A stretch of DNA of 46,580 nt from the IMG/VR virus record IMGVR_UViG_3300034063_000567, positions 1 through 46,580 of that record, one strand, 5' to 3'. Every line of letters begins with the position of its first letter. Position 1 is the first letter of the stretch. A program made the position numbers and the translations under genes. This stretch comes from a virus. The notes under the pieces were generated by a model. It did no database searches and had not been told where the DNA came from. It saw only the letters and a program-made list of their open reading frames with translations. Positions 24,829 to 33,152 of this stretch are shown here, piece after piece.

Positions 24829-25711
24829 AATCTCAGTTCTTGTGTGCGTCAGTGACGTAGCATATCGCCAGTTCCACACTCACCTGGGCGAGCTGAACGA
24901 CGGCGTGTTGTACGGGTTCTTACGGTCTATTGTGAATGTTGAGAAAGAGCTCAGGTCTCATCACGATGAAGAGCTTGAGTTCAAGTTCTTGTTTGATTCC
25001 CGGTGCGAGTTCAGAAAGCAGATCAGCTCTGAGTACAAAGCGCCCAGGGCGTTGCCAGAGAACAGAGAGCGTTATGCAGATCTGTATCGACAGATTGGGT
25101 TGATCAGAGCTGCGCTTGATCACTGCTGCTTGAATCACATCAAAGTTGATGGAGTTGAGGCAGATGATTTGGCTGCGCATTTCATTACTGAAAAGACTTA
25201 CATAGTCTCTAACGACAAAGACATGCATCAGTTGCTTAAAGGCCACGCGTTTCTTGGTGAGTTCGTTATACAGTTGAAGTTTCTACAGCAAGGTTTGTAC
25301 TTATACACAGTCAACGACTTGCTTTGCGACTTCAATTGCACGCCTCATGAGTATTTCCTGGCTCGTTTGCTGACTGGCGACAAAGCCGACAACATTCAAG
25401 GCATTGACGGAGTCGGTATTAAGACTGCTGTTGACTACGTACAGAGAATTATAACGCGCGGCAGGAAGTTCGATAAGATCAGAGCGTTTATCGACAGCGG
25501 TGTAGACAAAGTCAACAAGAGACTAATGAAGCTTCCCAGCGACGATGCTCGGGAGCTGATCGACGCCTCTGTTCTCATGCCTTATTCCTACAGCTCTGTG
25601 CTATCAGTGCCTGATCCGCTGTGGAACGAAATGTGCTTGAGATTTTCATTGCCTTCTTTAAAGAGAAAGACAGTTGAGCCTAAGAGCACGTCAGAAAGGT
25701 TTGATATATGA
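24818..25711 (+). CDS. 5'-3' exonuclease (FEN family)
   Basis: The frame stays open upstream, but the likely start is GTG at 24818, with AAGGA before it and a short overlap with the previous stop; the product then has 297 residues. FEN motifs are present: GVEADDLAAH, YIVSNDKDMHQLL and the helix-hairpin-helix region LTGDKADNIQGIDGVGIKTA. It resembles T7 gp6-type nucleases and supplies the 5'-nuclease activity missing from the polymerase. It would remove RNA primers or degrade host DNA. It overlaps the next gene by ATGA. Confidence 0.87.
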   Translation: MATKISVLVCVSDVAYRQFHTHLGELNDGVLYGFLRSIVNVEKELRSHHDEELEFKFLFDSRCEFRKQISSEYKAPRALPENRERYADLYRQIGLIRAALDHCCLNHIKVDGVEADDLAAHFITEKTYIVSNDKDMHQLLKGHAFLGEFVIQLKFLQQGLYLYTVNDLLCDFNCTPHEYFLARLLTGDKADNIQGIDGVGIKTAVDYVQRIITRGRKFDKIRAFIDSGVDKVNKRLMKLPSDDARELIDASVLMPYSYSSVLSVPDPLWNEMCLRFSLPSLKRKTVEPKSTSERFDI

Positions 25712-25974
25712 TAGCAATTCGTACTCGAGACCTTGTTGAGCACAAATCGCCTGTGCCCTCGGACGCAGTGATTGTTGACTACCCTCTGAACCTTGAGCAG
25801 ATAGCTAGAGATACTCCTCAACGAAGGATGTTCAGAGCTTTAGCTTATTTGCAGCATGTCATTCTGTATAGCAAATCTACAGACACGTTTTACATTACTA
25901 GCCCATCTGAGATAAAGACACGTCCTCATGAGCTTGAACAAGTACAAGAACTGCTACATCGTTTCTCGAGATAA
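25708..25974 (+). CDS. Small hypothetical protein
   Basis: The protein has 88 residues and is ATGA-coupled to the exonuclease. A helical segment (RMFRALAYLQHVILY) lies in the middle. No family is recognised. Confidence 0.5.
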   Translation: MIAIRTRDLVEHKSPVPSDAVIVDYPLNLEQIARDTPQRRMFRALAYLQHVILYSKSTDTFYITSPSEIKTRPHELEQVQELLHRFSR

Positions 25975-25979
25975 TTAGC

Positions 25980-26210
25980 ATGAAGTATTTTGTAGTAATT
26001 CTGTCGACTCACAAGCTCGTTTCGTTTACGTACTACTTGCGAGCTACTAGTCACGATCAGGCAGTGATAGACGGTCTTGAGATTTTGAACAGCAACTACG
26101 CAGATATGATTGAAGTCACTTTTTACGTTTATGAGTGCAACAGGATTGAGTACATAAAAGGCGTTGATGAGTTTAAACGATTCGTTGAAGTTATGGAGAG
26201 ATTATGTTAG
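25980..26210 (+). CDS. Small hypothetical protein
   Basis: The protein has 76 residues, with a beta strand, helix and strand pattern (KYFVVILSTHKLVSFTYYL then SHDQAVIDGLEIL). No clear ribosome site is visible. It overlaps the nuclease gene by seven bases, so translation of the two is likely linked. Confidence 0.5.
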   Translation: MKYFVVILSTHKLVSFTYYLRATSHDQAVIDGLEILNSNYADMIEVTFYVYECNRIEYIKGVDEFKRFVEVMERLC

Positions 26211-26617
26211 AGTCTAAGTTTACACGTATTGTGTGCAAGCAGCTAGAAGACGTAGGATGCATTATTACTGTTGTTACGGGCAACAAGTTCACGATGAACA
26301 ACGCTGACAGAATTATCACGTCTTTGTGGGGAATCTGGCATCTAGAGTTCAAAGCTGAGAACACGCCGCTAAGGGCGCCACAACAACACTCTCTAGAGCT
26401 TCTAAACTCTAGGCGTTCGTGGTGCGCATGGGTGATTCGTCATGATTCTGATCTAGGTCGTTCTGGAGGGCACGTTCTTACGCCAGATCAAAAGAGCACT
26501 TTGGGAGAATTTAGGAACGGCAAAGAGCTTTTGTGCCGCCTTGTTACGTGCGAAAGAACTGTATGCCAGGAAAGAAATGACTGCTTTACGAGATTCCCGC
26601 ATTTCGTTGATAACTGA
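26204..26617 (+). CDS. VRR-NUC-like nuclease
   Basis: The protein has 137 residues with GGAGAG before the ATG. The N-terminal helix LESKFTRIVCKQLED is followed by ADRII (Asp35) and IWHLEFKAE (Glu48-x-Lys50), the D...ExK core of the PD-(D/E)xK superfamily, then QQHSLELLNSR, the Q-helix typical of VRR-NUC proteins. These phage proteins cut branched or flap DNA. It closes the DNA metabolism block. Confidence 0.75.
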   Translation: MLESKFTRIVCKQLEDVGCIITVVTGNKFTMNNADRIITSLWGIWHLEFKAENTPLRAPQQHSLELLNSRRSWCAWVIRHDSDLGRSGGHVLTPDQKSTLGEFRNGKELLCRLVTCERTVCQERNDCFTRFPHFVDN

Positions 26618-26957
26618 CGTTAAAACTGTGTCTGGATGGTTTTTATAAAATATTGGAAGTCCCATGTCGCAGAGAAAAAATCAGAGGCCTGTAAGAGATT
26701 ACCAAAAAGTTACCCATATTACCCAGTTTAACTGTGTATTATTAAGGGCAGAATCCCGAGTACCACCCTCTATAGTATATAAATCTATAACCCTAGATTC
26801 CGCTTAGTCTAGTTAAGCTCTCAGGCAACTTGGAGTTCGTTTTGTTGTGTTAATCCAGCATCTTGCAATTTTTTAATTTTATGGTTGGATATTAAAACAC
26901 AATTTTGTCGTCAGTTATCAACGAGTTACGAGAATCTCAGTCAGTAAAGGAATAATT
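26618..26957. other. 340-base gene-free gap before the sigma factor unit
   Basis: No credible gene is present. The region is AT-rich and contains an inverted-repeat candidate (26748-26803) and a poly-purine ribosome site just before 26958. ACCCAGTTTAA at 26720-26730 also occurs in the core of the element at 18416. It probably carries the promoter and control region for the zinc-finger and sigma genes. Confidence 0.5.
26748..26803. repeat. Possible fourth inverted-repeat element, divergent
   Basis: GCAGAATC (26748-26755) and GATTCCGC (26796-26803) pair at seven of eight positions around a 40-base core with TATAGTATATAAAT in its centre. Arm and core sequences differ from the other three elements but length and layout agree, and it again precedes a transcription unit. 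Confidence 0.4.
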
Positions 26958-27254
26958 TTGAGAGAAGACAGGCTTAGACGAATTGAAGCACTCTTACCAA
27001 AAGACAGAAAGTGTTGGCATTGCGGAGAGGTTAAGTTAAGATCTCGGCAGTGGGTTTTGTTAGACACGTTCATCGGTTGTCGTTCGTGCTGGATGCTAAA
27101 CGGAAAACCTAGAGGCATAAAGCCTCTAATACGCGACGTGGCGCCAAGAGAATTCTCGAAGTGCTGCGACAGTTGTGGGCAAATTATCACTGACAAATCA
27201 AACTGGCACTTCAGACTTAGGATATGCAAAAGGTGCGTCTATGGGAGATCTTAG
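26958..27254 (+). CDS. Double zinc-finger protein upstream of sigma factor
   Basis: A TTG start at 26958 follows AAAGGAA. The product has 98 residues with two CxxC pairs: CWHC...CRSC in the first half and CDSC...CKRC in the second, enough for two zinc ribbons. It is basic. It overlaps the sigma gene by 14 bases. A DNA-binding regulator of late transcription, or a small endonuclease-like zinc protein, are both possible. Confidence 0.6.
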   Translation: MREDRLRRIEALLPKDRKCWHCGEVKLRSRQWVLLDTFIGCRSCWMLNGKPRGIKPLIRDVAPREFSKCCDSCGQIITDKSNWHFRLRICKRCVYGRS

Positions 27255-27762
27255 TGACGACGAAGCGATGTCGCTCATGTGGAAATTTATCGAAACTCAC
27301 TACATCGACATCATCTCGTGGTGCAAGAGAGCAGCTAGAGGCAATCCTCATTTGGCCGAAGAGCTCTTTAGCGATGAAGTCTTGCGAATGATGCCCAACT
27401 TAATCAAGAGGTGGGATCAGACTCGGCCGTTCTACACGTATGCTCGGTCGTACTTCTTTTTGCACTTGAGAAAGAAAGCGATCTCACGACAAAAGAAAGC
27501 GCACAAACAACTTGACGAAAACTTCGCAGGAATGAAATGCTCAGAAGTAGATGTAAACAGCCTTGAGGCGACCGAGTATACTGACTGGTTGTTGGACTGC
27601 TTGTCGCCCGTCGATAAGTTCATTGTCAAGAACGTAGTTATGAAGGGTCTGACGCTTAGAGAAGTCTCAGAGTTGGTGCCCTACACTTACACAGCTGTGC
27701 ATATGAGACTTAAGAGATCATTAGAACTACTGCGTGAACAGGCAGGCACACGTGGCGAATAA
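27241..27762 (+). CDS. Phage RNA polymerase sigma factor (sigma70-like, small)
   Basis: The ATG at 27241 has AAAAGG upstream; the in-frame ATG at 27175 lies deep in the previous gene. The product has 173 residues. A region 2-like block (HLAEELFSDEVLRMMPNLI, then FYTYARSYFFLHLRKKA) and a C-terminal region 4-like helix-turn-helix (LSPVDKFIVKNVVMKGLTL, then REVSELVPYTYTAVHMRLK) are in the order of ECF-type sigma factors. It lies just before the packaging genes, so it likely redirects host polymerase to late promoters. Confidence 0.8.
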   Translation: MGDLSDDEAMSLMWKFIETHYIDIISWCKRAARGNPHLAEELFSDEVLRMMPNLIKRWDQTRPFYTYARSYFFLHLRKKAISRQKKAHKQLDENFAGMKCSEVDVNSLEATEYTDWLLDCLSPVDKFIVKNVVMKGLTLREVSELVPYTYTAVHMRLKRSLELLREQAGTRGE

Positions 27763-28489
27763 GTGGAACGACAAACCTACGACTCCCGGCAGCGAACGGC
27801 GATGCACTGGGACGAATAAGCACGGTGAGCAGTGTTGCAAGTGGGCGCTTGTGGGCACAGACCCGCCGCTGTGCAGCAATCACTTGGGCTACAGACAACT
27901 CAAAAGTTTTACGACTACTGGCTTTAGGCAAAATGTCAACCAATTCATAGGGCATATGCACCCAATGTACAGAAACGTTCTATCTCCCGCGCTCAGAGAG
28001 CTTGTTGAGCAGCAGTTAGTTCTAGACCCTGACGAGCAAGTATCGATACTTCATGAACTCGCACTAATGCGGCAATACGTCTCAGGGTTTGTGAGTATTT
28101 ACAGTGCAGCTGTCGAAAAGGCGACTGAAGACCCTTCTGACACGGCCGCAGCGAGTAGAGTTCTAACATCAGGCGCGGCCATGGCTCAAGCTCTAGGCCT
28201 TGTTGCAGAACTAGCCGATAAGGCAGCAAAAATCAAGGTCAAGCAAAAAGATCGATATTCGTTGCATGACATACGATTTGTTGTCGATAACATAATCGTC
28301 ATAATCAACGACGTGTGTGAAGGCGACCCAGAAATCGCCAAGAAGGTCGGACTTGCTGTGCAAGAACGACTTAAAATACCAAACGGATACGGTGAAGCGG
28401 CGACTTCTGGGGGCACTGAGCTGCACCCTGCAGATACTATAGCTGCTCAGTTCGACGCAGCTGTGCCTTATGTTGAAGAGAACGAATGA
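27752..28489 (+). CDS. Putative terminase small subunit
   Basis: The likely start is GTG at 27752, overlapping the sigma stop; GTG at 27734 is an alternative. The product has about 245 residues. The N-terminus has a Cys/His zinc motif (RRCTGTNKHGEQCCKW, then LCSNHLG) of the kind found in several phage small terminase proteins. The rest is helical, suited to oligomerisation. The gene lies before the large terminase and portal genes, although three other genes intervene. It would recognise packaging DNA and load the motor. Confidence 0.6.
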   Translation: MANKWNDKPTTPGSERRCTGTNKHGEQCCKWALVGTDPPLCSNHLGYRQLKSFTTTGFRQNVNQFIGHMHPMYRNVLSPALRELVEQQLVLDPDEQVSILHELALMRQYVSGFVSIYSAAVEKATEDPSDTAAASRVLTSGAAMAQALGLVAELADKAAKIKVKQKDRYSLHDIRFVVDNIIVIINDVCEGDPEIAKKVGLAVQERLKIPNGYGEAATSGGTELHPADTIAAQFDAAVPYVEENE

Positions 28490-28544
28490 TATGCCTTAAG
28501 GGTATATATCTATACGTTTCCTACACTTCCCTACAGGATAAATC

Positions 28545-29165
28545 ATGATAGTTTCTAAAGATCGTCGTAACATAGTTGCAACGCCCACAAAGACTGGGAC
28601 ATACTCAATCGAGGCCGGTCTCAAAAACAAAGGCTGGCTAATCGGCAGGCCTAGGCACAGGTCATCGATTCCGAGCTGGGTCGTCACAAACGAACCCATT
28701 AAGCTTCACTTGACGATGAGAAATCCCTTTGCTCGAATTTTGAGCATGTATACTTACGGCTTTACGTCTAATCACTCTCGACTAAAACTCTGGGGTCGAA
28801 ACGGCTGGCCTGACTTCGTCAAGAACTGGTGCGAAGCACGAGTCGAAGACCCTGAAAAGTTCCACGATTGGGTCTCAACGTATTTCGACTATTTTGCAAG
28901 GCTTCAGGCGATAGACGACCGAGAAATCGCTTCGATCTCTATTCACAGAATCGAAGACGGCATTCCCGAAATCATGAATCGTTTCGGTTATCCGAATCAC
29001 AAAGACATTTTCGTAAATCAATCTTTTAACAAATTTGAAAGACCCAAGGATCCGTGGGCAGATCCGCTTGTCGAGTTAGTGTTGCCTCACATCACTGACG
29101 ATTTGCAGATGGGCTCTTACGACCCAGACCCGTACATGTACTTGCTCAAAGAGCGTGCTACTTAA
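28545..29165 (+). CDS. Sulfotransferase-like protein
   Basis: The protein has 206 residues and an AGGA ribosome site. PAPS-binding motifs are visible: ATPTKTGTYSIE (5'-phosphosulfate loop, Lys16) and MRNPFARILSMY (3'-phosphate site, Arg59 and Ser67), with the spacing of small bacterial sulfotransferases. These transfer sulfate from PAPS to glycans or lipids. It is a cargo-type gene inserted in the packaging operon, followed by a strong terminator. Its substrate cannot be read; a cell-surface or virion glycan is possible. Confidence 0.7.
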   Translation: MIVSKDRRNIVATPTKTGTYSIEAGLKNKGWLIGRPRHRSSIPSWVVTNEPIKLHLTMRNPFARILSMYTYGFTSNHSRLKLWGRNGWPDFVKNWCEARVEDPEKFHDWVSTYFDYFARLQAIDDREIASISIHRIEDGIPEIMNRFGYPNHKDIFVNQSFNKFERPKDPWADPLVELVLPHITDDLQMGSYDPDPYMYLLKERAT

Positions 29166-29195
29166 GCTGTTAGAGGGCTTCAGCTTGAGTGCAAC

Positions 29196-29231
29196 CCGCT
29201 GAGTCGATTAACTTCGACTCAGCGGTGTTTT
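29196..29231 (+). terminator. Strong Rho-independent terminator
   Basis: A perfect 12-bp stem, CCGCTGAGTCGA (29196-29207) with TCGACTCAGCGG (29214-29225), has a 6-base loop and a TGTTTTCT tail. It ends the sulfotransferase unit. Confidence 0.88.
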
Positions 29232-29244
29232 CTATAGGAAGACT

Positions 29245-29544
29245 ATGAAACACACAATCTTCATTTTGATAGCAACTCTCATGGGCTGCAACTCGTCGCA
29301 CTTCGTGTCGATTCAAACATGCCAGATGTGCGGCGCTCAGTTTGAAGTTCAGTCGAACGAAAAGCAGCCCTCAACAATTGAGTGGTGTTTCTACGACGGA
29401 GCGTATTGTGACATAGGTCTTGACACAATGTTCAACTCAGACCAAGAAGCGTTTATAAAGCACTGCGAAAATTGCGTCGGTTGTCGATGTGCCGCTTACA
29501 CACCTGAATCATGGAAAGCCTTAAAGAATGACGCCAATCGATAA
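29245..29544 (+). CDS. Cys-rich lipoprotein
   Basis: The protein has 99 residues with AGGAAG before the ATG. The start MKHTIFILIATLMGC is a lipoprotein signal with lipobox LMGC; Cys15 would be acylated and the mature part exported. The mature region has further CxxC pairs (CQMCG, CENCVGCRC), suggesting metal binding or disulfides. Phage-encoded lipoproteins often block superinfection at the cell envelope; here that role is inference. Confidence 0.65.
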   Translation: MKHTIFILIATLMGCNSSHFVSIQTCQMCGAQFEVQSNEKQPSTIEWCFYDGAYCDIGLDTMFNSDQEAFIKHCENCVGCRCAAYTPESWKALKNDANR

Positions 29545-29773
29545 GTTCAACGCCTTAGTCAATAAATTCGGCAGTAGAATACAACTTTCTGGCGTCATCA
29601 ACGAAAACTGCCTAGTGATCAAAATGATGGGCCTTGGGAACTACAGAATCACAGATTCTGCGATCACACCCGTGCAAGCGACTAGTGCTGATGCTCGTAG
29701 AAGAGCAGAGTGGCTAGACAGCGTTTCGATGGGTAAAGTCAGAAACGATGCAGGTGAGATAGTTGACTGCTAA
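29528..29773 (+). CDS. Small hypothetical protein
   Basis: The protein has 81 residues. It overlaps the lipoprotein gene by 17 bases and the terminase gene by 11. No family is recognised. The position suggests co-translation with the packaging genes. Confidence 0.5.
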   Translation: MTPIDKFNALVNKFGSRIQLSGVINENCLVIKMMGLGNYRITDSAITPVQATSADARRRAEWLDSVSMGKVRNDAGEIVDC

Positions 29774-31055
29774 ACTACGACCGCACTATCTTCAATCAAA
29801 GCTTTATCGAACAAGAGCTCGATACCCGGTCGCTGCATGTGGCCGCGGCTCTGGAAAGACTGAAATCGCACGTCGAAAGATCGTCAGGCACACAGGAATG
29901 TCGCACAAACGAGTGTTTGAGGCAGGCGACGTTCCTCGATACTTCTATGGTCTTCCGACATACAAGCAGGCGAAGCGCGTTGCTTGGGAAGCTCTAAAGC
30001 GCTTAGTTCCGCGAGAGTGGTACGAAACTTCAGGCAGGACATTTTACGAGTCTGACTTGAAGATCAGGACTCGATACGGAGTAGAGCTGCACGTTGTGGG
30101 CCTTGATACTCCTCAACGAATTGAAGGAAATCAATGGTGCGGCGGCATTCTTGATGAGTGTTCTGATCAGCAGCCCAAAGTGTTCGACATGACTGTGCAA
30201 CCTGCACTAACTGCATACAACGGGTGGTGCTGGAGAATCGGAGTCCCTAAGCGATATGGAATAGGCGCTGAAGACTTCAAAAGAGCTTTTGATTATGGTC
30301 TAACTTCAAGCGACCCAGACTACGAGACGTATCACTGGCCCAGCTCAACAGTGCTAGATCCTGAAGAGTTAGAAAAGATCAAGGCTGTTCTAGACCCTCG
30401 TGATTTTAGTGAGCAATACGACGCAAATTGGGAGCAAACATCAGGCGCCATATTCTACACGTTTTCTGAGCATAAGCACGTCAAAGAAGTGCAGTATGAC
30501 CCGACTCAGAGAATATGTGTGGGTTCTGACTTCAACGTCAATCCGATGTGCTGGGTGCTATGCCACGACACAGGCACGGGCTTAAATGTGTTTGACGAAT
30601 TAAAGCTAAACAATACAAACACTCAAGAGACTTTAGACATTCTTTTCGCTAGATACGGAGCTCATCCCGGCGGCTGGGATTTTTACGGAGATGCCTCCTC
30701 AAAGTCCCGAAAGACTTCAGCGTCGTCGACTGACTACATTCAGATCTATAATGATAAACGATTCATATCGAAGAAGGTATACTATTTTGACTCAAACCCT
30801 CTGACAGTAGATCGTTTTGCTGCGTGCAACGCGCTTTTGTCTACGGCCAGCGGGCTTGTAAGAACTGCTATCCATCCGCGATGTACCAGGCTACTTGCTG
30901 ATCTGAAGCACAGAGCGTATAAGGAAGGCAGCCGAGATGCTGCTGACAGCGGTGAAATGGGACACATGTCGGATGCCTGGGGCTACATCGTTTGCAGAAA
31001 ATACCCGCTGCTTTTGCAGCTTGACACTCGCGGATCAGTAGTATGCCTGAGTTAA
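29763..31055 (+). CDS. Terminase large subunit
   Basis: A TTG start at 29763 overlaps the previous gene. The product has 430 residues. The ATPase domain shows Walker A ACGRGSGKT (Lys32) and Walker B GGILDEC; the nuclease domain starts with VGSDFNVNP, with later acidic residues near HMSDAWGYIV. Size and domain order are those of phage packaging motors. It cuts concatemers and drives DNA into the prohead through the portal encoded next, with which it overlaps by 13 bases. Confidence 0.93.
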   Translation: MTAKLRPHYLQSKLYRTRARYPVAACGRGSGKTEIARRKIVRHTGMSHKRVFEAGDVPRYFYGLPTYKQAKRVAWEALKRLVPREWYETSGRTFYESDLKIRTRYGVELHVVGLDTPQRIEGNQWCGGILDECSDQQPKVFDMTVQPALTAYNGWCWRIGVPKRYGIGAEDFKRAFDYGLTSSDPDYETYHWPSSTVLDPEELEKIKAVLDPRDFSEQYDANWEQTSGAIFYTFSEHKHVKEVQYDPTQRICVGSDFNVNPMCWVLCHDTGTGLNVFDELKLNNTNTQETLDILFARYGAHPGGWDFYGDASSKSRKTSASSTDYIQIYNDKRFISKKVYYFDSNPLTVDRFAACNALLSTASGLVRTAIHPRCTRLLADLKHRAYKEGSRDAADSGEMGHMSDAWGYIVCRKYPLLLQLDTRGSVVCLS

Positions 31056-32242
31056 CTGGCCCTCAAATTCTTACAGACACAACGCATTCGGGCAAATCGT
31101 CGACACTAACGTTCAAGAAACTTCGACAGATGCGCAAAGATCCTGTCGCATCTCTAATTAGGATTCTCTTCTTCTCAGGGATTTACTCGTCAGAGTGGAC
31201 GTTTGCGGTGTCTAAAGACGGAGTCCCTCAAGACTGGGTCGAACTCATCAGAAGCCAGTTAGAATCTAAGCGACGTCAGTTCTTATCTGTCTCTGCTCTG
31301 GGATGCTTTGACTTTGGGTGGCAGGCGTTCGAGAAAGTGTTCGAGAACGACCCTATAACTTTGCAGACTAGGTTGAAGAAACTAAAACCTCTTCTTCAAG
31401 ACAACACAGAGATCTTAGACGATCCCGACACAGGCGCGTTTTACGGCCTAAGACAAGGTGACGTAGAGCTGGGAGTGCCAGACTGCTTGTTGTGCAACTT
31501 TGATGTTGAAGGCACAATGCATGAGGGCAGCTCAACTCTTGCCAACATGGAAATGCAGTACGACGTTTCGTCAGATTTGCATGACACAGCGCGACGATAT
31601 GACAAGAAAATGGCGGGCGCCCACTGGGTCGTTAGATTCCCTATCGGAGTCACAGAGACGTTTAGGGGCGCTTCTAACATACCCAACGAAGTCGTTGCAA
31701 GTGAGATTCTAAAGTCTCTTCAAGCGTCGGGAATGATAGCTCTTCCTATTAGTCGAGACCCAATGTCTCAGCTGCCGTCCGATCAGCGAGGCGGCTGGGA
31801 TATTGAGCTAATATCTGCTAACGGCGCATCAGTTGATTTTTCTGCTAGGTACGAGTACTTAGATAAGTGCAAGGCCAGATCCCTAGGGTTTCCAGAAAGA
31901 GCTATACTTGAAGGGCTTCATGGCACAAAGGCTGAAGCCGAGTCACACGGCGACTTTGCTCTGTCTATGATTGAGTACAGGCACTCGTGCCTTCTTGAAA
32001 TTCTAAACTGGCACTGCGTAGATCAAATTTTGAGGCTGAACTACGGCGAGTCTGCGCAGGGAGCCGTGAAAGTTGTAGCTACTCCGTTGGATGACCAGAC
32101 AAAGAGCAAGATGTGGTCTCTGTATGACAAAATCTTGTCTCAGCCCGACGGAATGATGCAAGAACTTGATGCAATCGATATTGATGAAGTTGCTGAAATC
32201 CTTGGTGTACCCAGAAAGGTAATAGAAAATGTTGAAGAGTAA
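31043..32242 (+). CDS. Portal protein (Mu gp29 / DUF935-like)
   Basis: The protein has 399 residues. FSGIYSSEWTF near the start, FGWQAFEKVFE around 90-110, WVVRFPIGVTET and then IEYRHSCLLEILNWHCVDQIL follow the pattern of the Mu gp29-like portal family. It lies directly after the large terminase. It forms the dodecameric ring at one head vertex through which DNA passes. A MuF-type partner is encoded at 37920. Confidence 0.85.
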   Translation: MPELTGPQILTDTTHSGKSSTLTFKKLRQMRKDPVASLIRILFFSGIYSSEWTFAVSKDGVPQDWVELIRSQLESKRRQFLSVSALGCFDFGWQAFEKVFENDPITLQTRLKKLKPLLQDNTEILDDPDTGAFYGLRQGDVELGVPDCLLCNFDVEGTMHEGSSTLANMEMQYDVSSDLHDTARRYDKKMAGAHWVVRFPIGVTETFRGASNIPNEVVASEILKSLQASGMIALPISRDPMSQLPSDQRGGWDIELISANGASVDFSARYEYLDKCKARSLGFPERAILEGLHGTKAEAESHGDFALSMIEYRHSCLLEILNWHCVDQILRLNYGESAQGAVKVVATPLDDQTKSKMWSLYDKILSQPDGMMQELDAIDIDEVAEILGVPRKVIENVEE

Positions 32243-32636
32243 TTTTCCGTATGTGTGCAACATTCACGGTTTGATCGCTTTGATCGATCTAACAAGCACT
32301 ACGTTCACAAGCGCAAAAAGCGCAGTTGAGTTTCGAACAGAAGCTCTGTTTCACGCCGGCTCTATGATGAAGCACTTTGAAAAGTTGCTGAAACCTGCAG
32401 TCGAGCAAAATCTCAACGCTGAGTCTGACTGGGAAGTAGATTCTGCACGAGTTCGTGAAATTGCTGTTGAAGCTCCGGCAGTTGATGCAAATCCTGAGGC
32501 AGTTGGAGTAGATGACGCTCAGTGTTTGATCAGAGTGGCGCTAGCTTTAGTTGCATACACTCCAGTTGTCGAACTGCCCGTTGCTGAAGAGCCCGTTGCT
32601 GAAGAGCCCGTTGCTGAAGAGTCTGTTGAAAAATAA
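32229..32636 (+). CDS. Hypothetical protein with VAEEP repeats
   Basis: The protein has 135 residues and overlaps the portal gene by 14 bases. The C-terminus has three tandem 15-base units (GTTGCTGAAGAGCCC, from 32580) giving VAEEP-VAEEP-VAEES. The protein is acidic and has a helical middle. It could be a small head-associated or scaffolding factor, but no family is recognised. A strong terminator follows. Confidence 0.5.
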   Translation: MLKSNFPYVCNIHGLIALIDLTSTTFTSAKSAVEFRTEALFHAGSMMKHFEKLLKPAVEQNLNAESDWEVDSARVREIAVEAPAVDANPEAVGVDDAQCLIRVALALVAYTPVVELPVAEEPVAEEPVAEESVEK

Positions 32637-32665
32637 CGCCCAGTGCGGGAAGTCACTGCGGCGTT

Positions 32666-32702
32666 CTCAGCAGCTGGTCTCCGATCCCAGCTGCTGAGTT
32701 TA
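32666..32702 (+). terminator. Rho-independent terminator
   Basis: A perfect 12-bp stem, CTCAGCAGCTGG (32666-32677) with CCAGCTGCTGAG (32687-32698), is followed by TTTAC. It ends the terminase-portal unit. Confidence 0.8.
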
Positions 32703-32724
32703 CTACAGTAGAATCGAAAGTTAT

Positions 32725-32838
32725 ATGTTTGGTCTAGGTCGTATAGCTGTTTTGCTCAGTGAGTTGCTACTTGAGTCTCGTGCTATTCTCAAAGTGCTCA
32801 GACTGCGTACGCCTGGGCTTGTGTTTTGGTCGTTGTAG
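32725..32838 (+). CDS. Possible 37-residue small protein
   Basis: An ATG at 32725, with GAAAG a few bases earlier, opens a frame ending at a TAG before the next gene. The peptide (start MFGLGRIAVLLSELLLESRA) is hydrophobic and basic and could be an amphipathic helix. It fills an otherwise empty gap. Chance coding cannot be excluded. Confidence 0.35.
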   Translation: MFGLGRIAVLLSELLLESRAILKVLRLRTPGLVFWSL

Positions 32839-32864
32839 ACAAGGTAAACAAGGGAAACGGTTTT

Positions 32865-33152
32865 ATGTCAAAGTTTAAGCTAGTGCTGCCGCCTCCAGGA
32901 GCAGCTGATGTTGTCTCTCGTGACTTAACAGTGAGTATCTCAGGCGGAGAGCCTCGAGTGTTTGAGCTTACGGGCGACGTGCTAGAGTCTCAAGTGCTGG
33001 AAGCCAATGAGGGCGATGCCATTACGGGTCAGCTCGTGGATGTCGACGATGCGGGCAACAACTCCGAGGCTCGTTTGTTTGATTTAATTCTAGTGGACAC
33101 CATCGCGCCTCCGCTACCGGGTGAAGTTGGCATAGCGATGACTGAAGAGTAA
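32865..33152 (+). CDS. Small Ig-like beta protein
   Basis: I used the ATG at 32865, which follows AAGGGAAACGG, rather than an upstream in-frame GTG/ATG region. The product has 95 residues and is beta-rich. LTVSISGGEPRVFEL and ending VDTIAPPLPGEVGI recall Ig-like or Fn3-like surface modules; VDTIAPP is typical of such linkers. It may be a decoration or fibre accessory. It has its own terminator. Confidence 0.5.
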   Translation: MSKFKLVLPPPGAADVVSRDLTVSISGGEPRVFELTGDVLESQVLEANEGDAITGQLVDVDDAGNNSEARLFDLILVDTIAPPLPGEVGIAMTEE

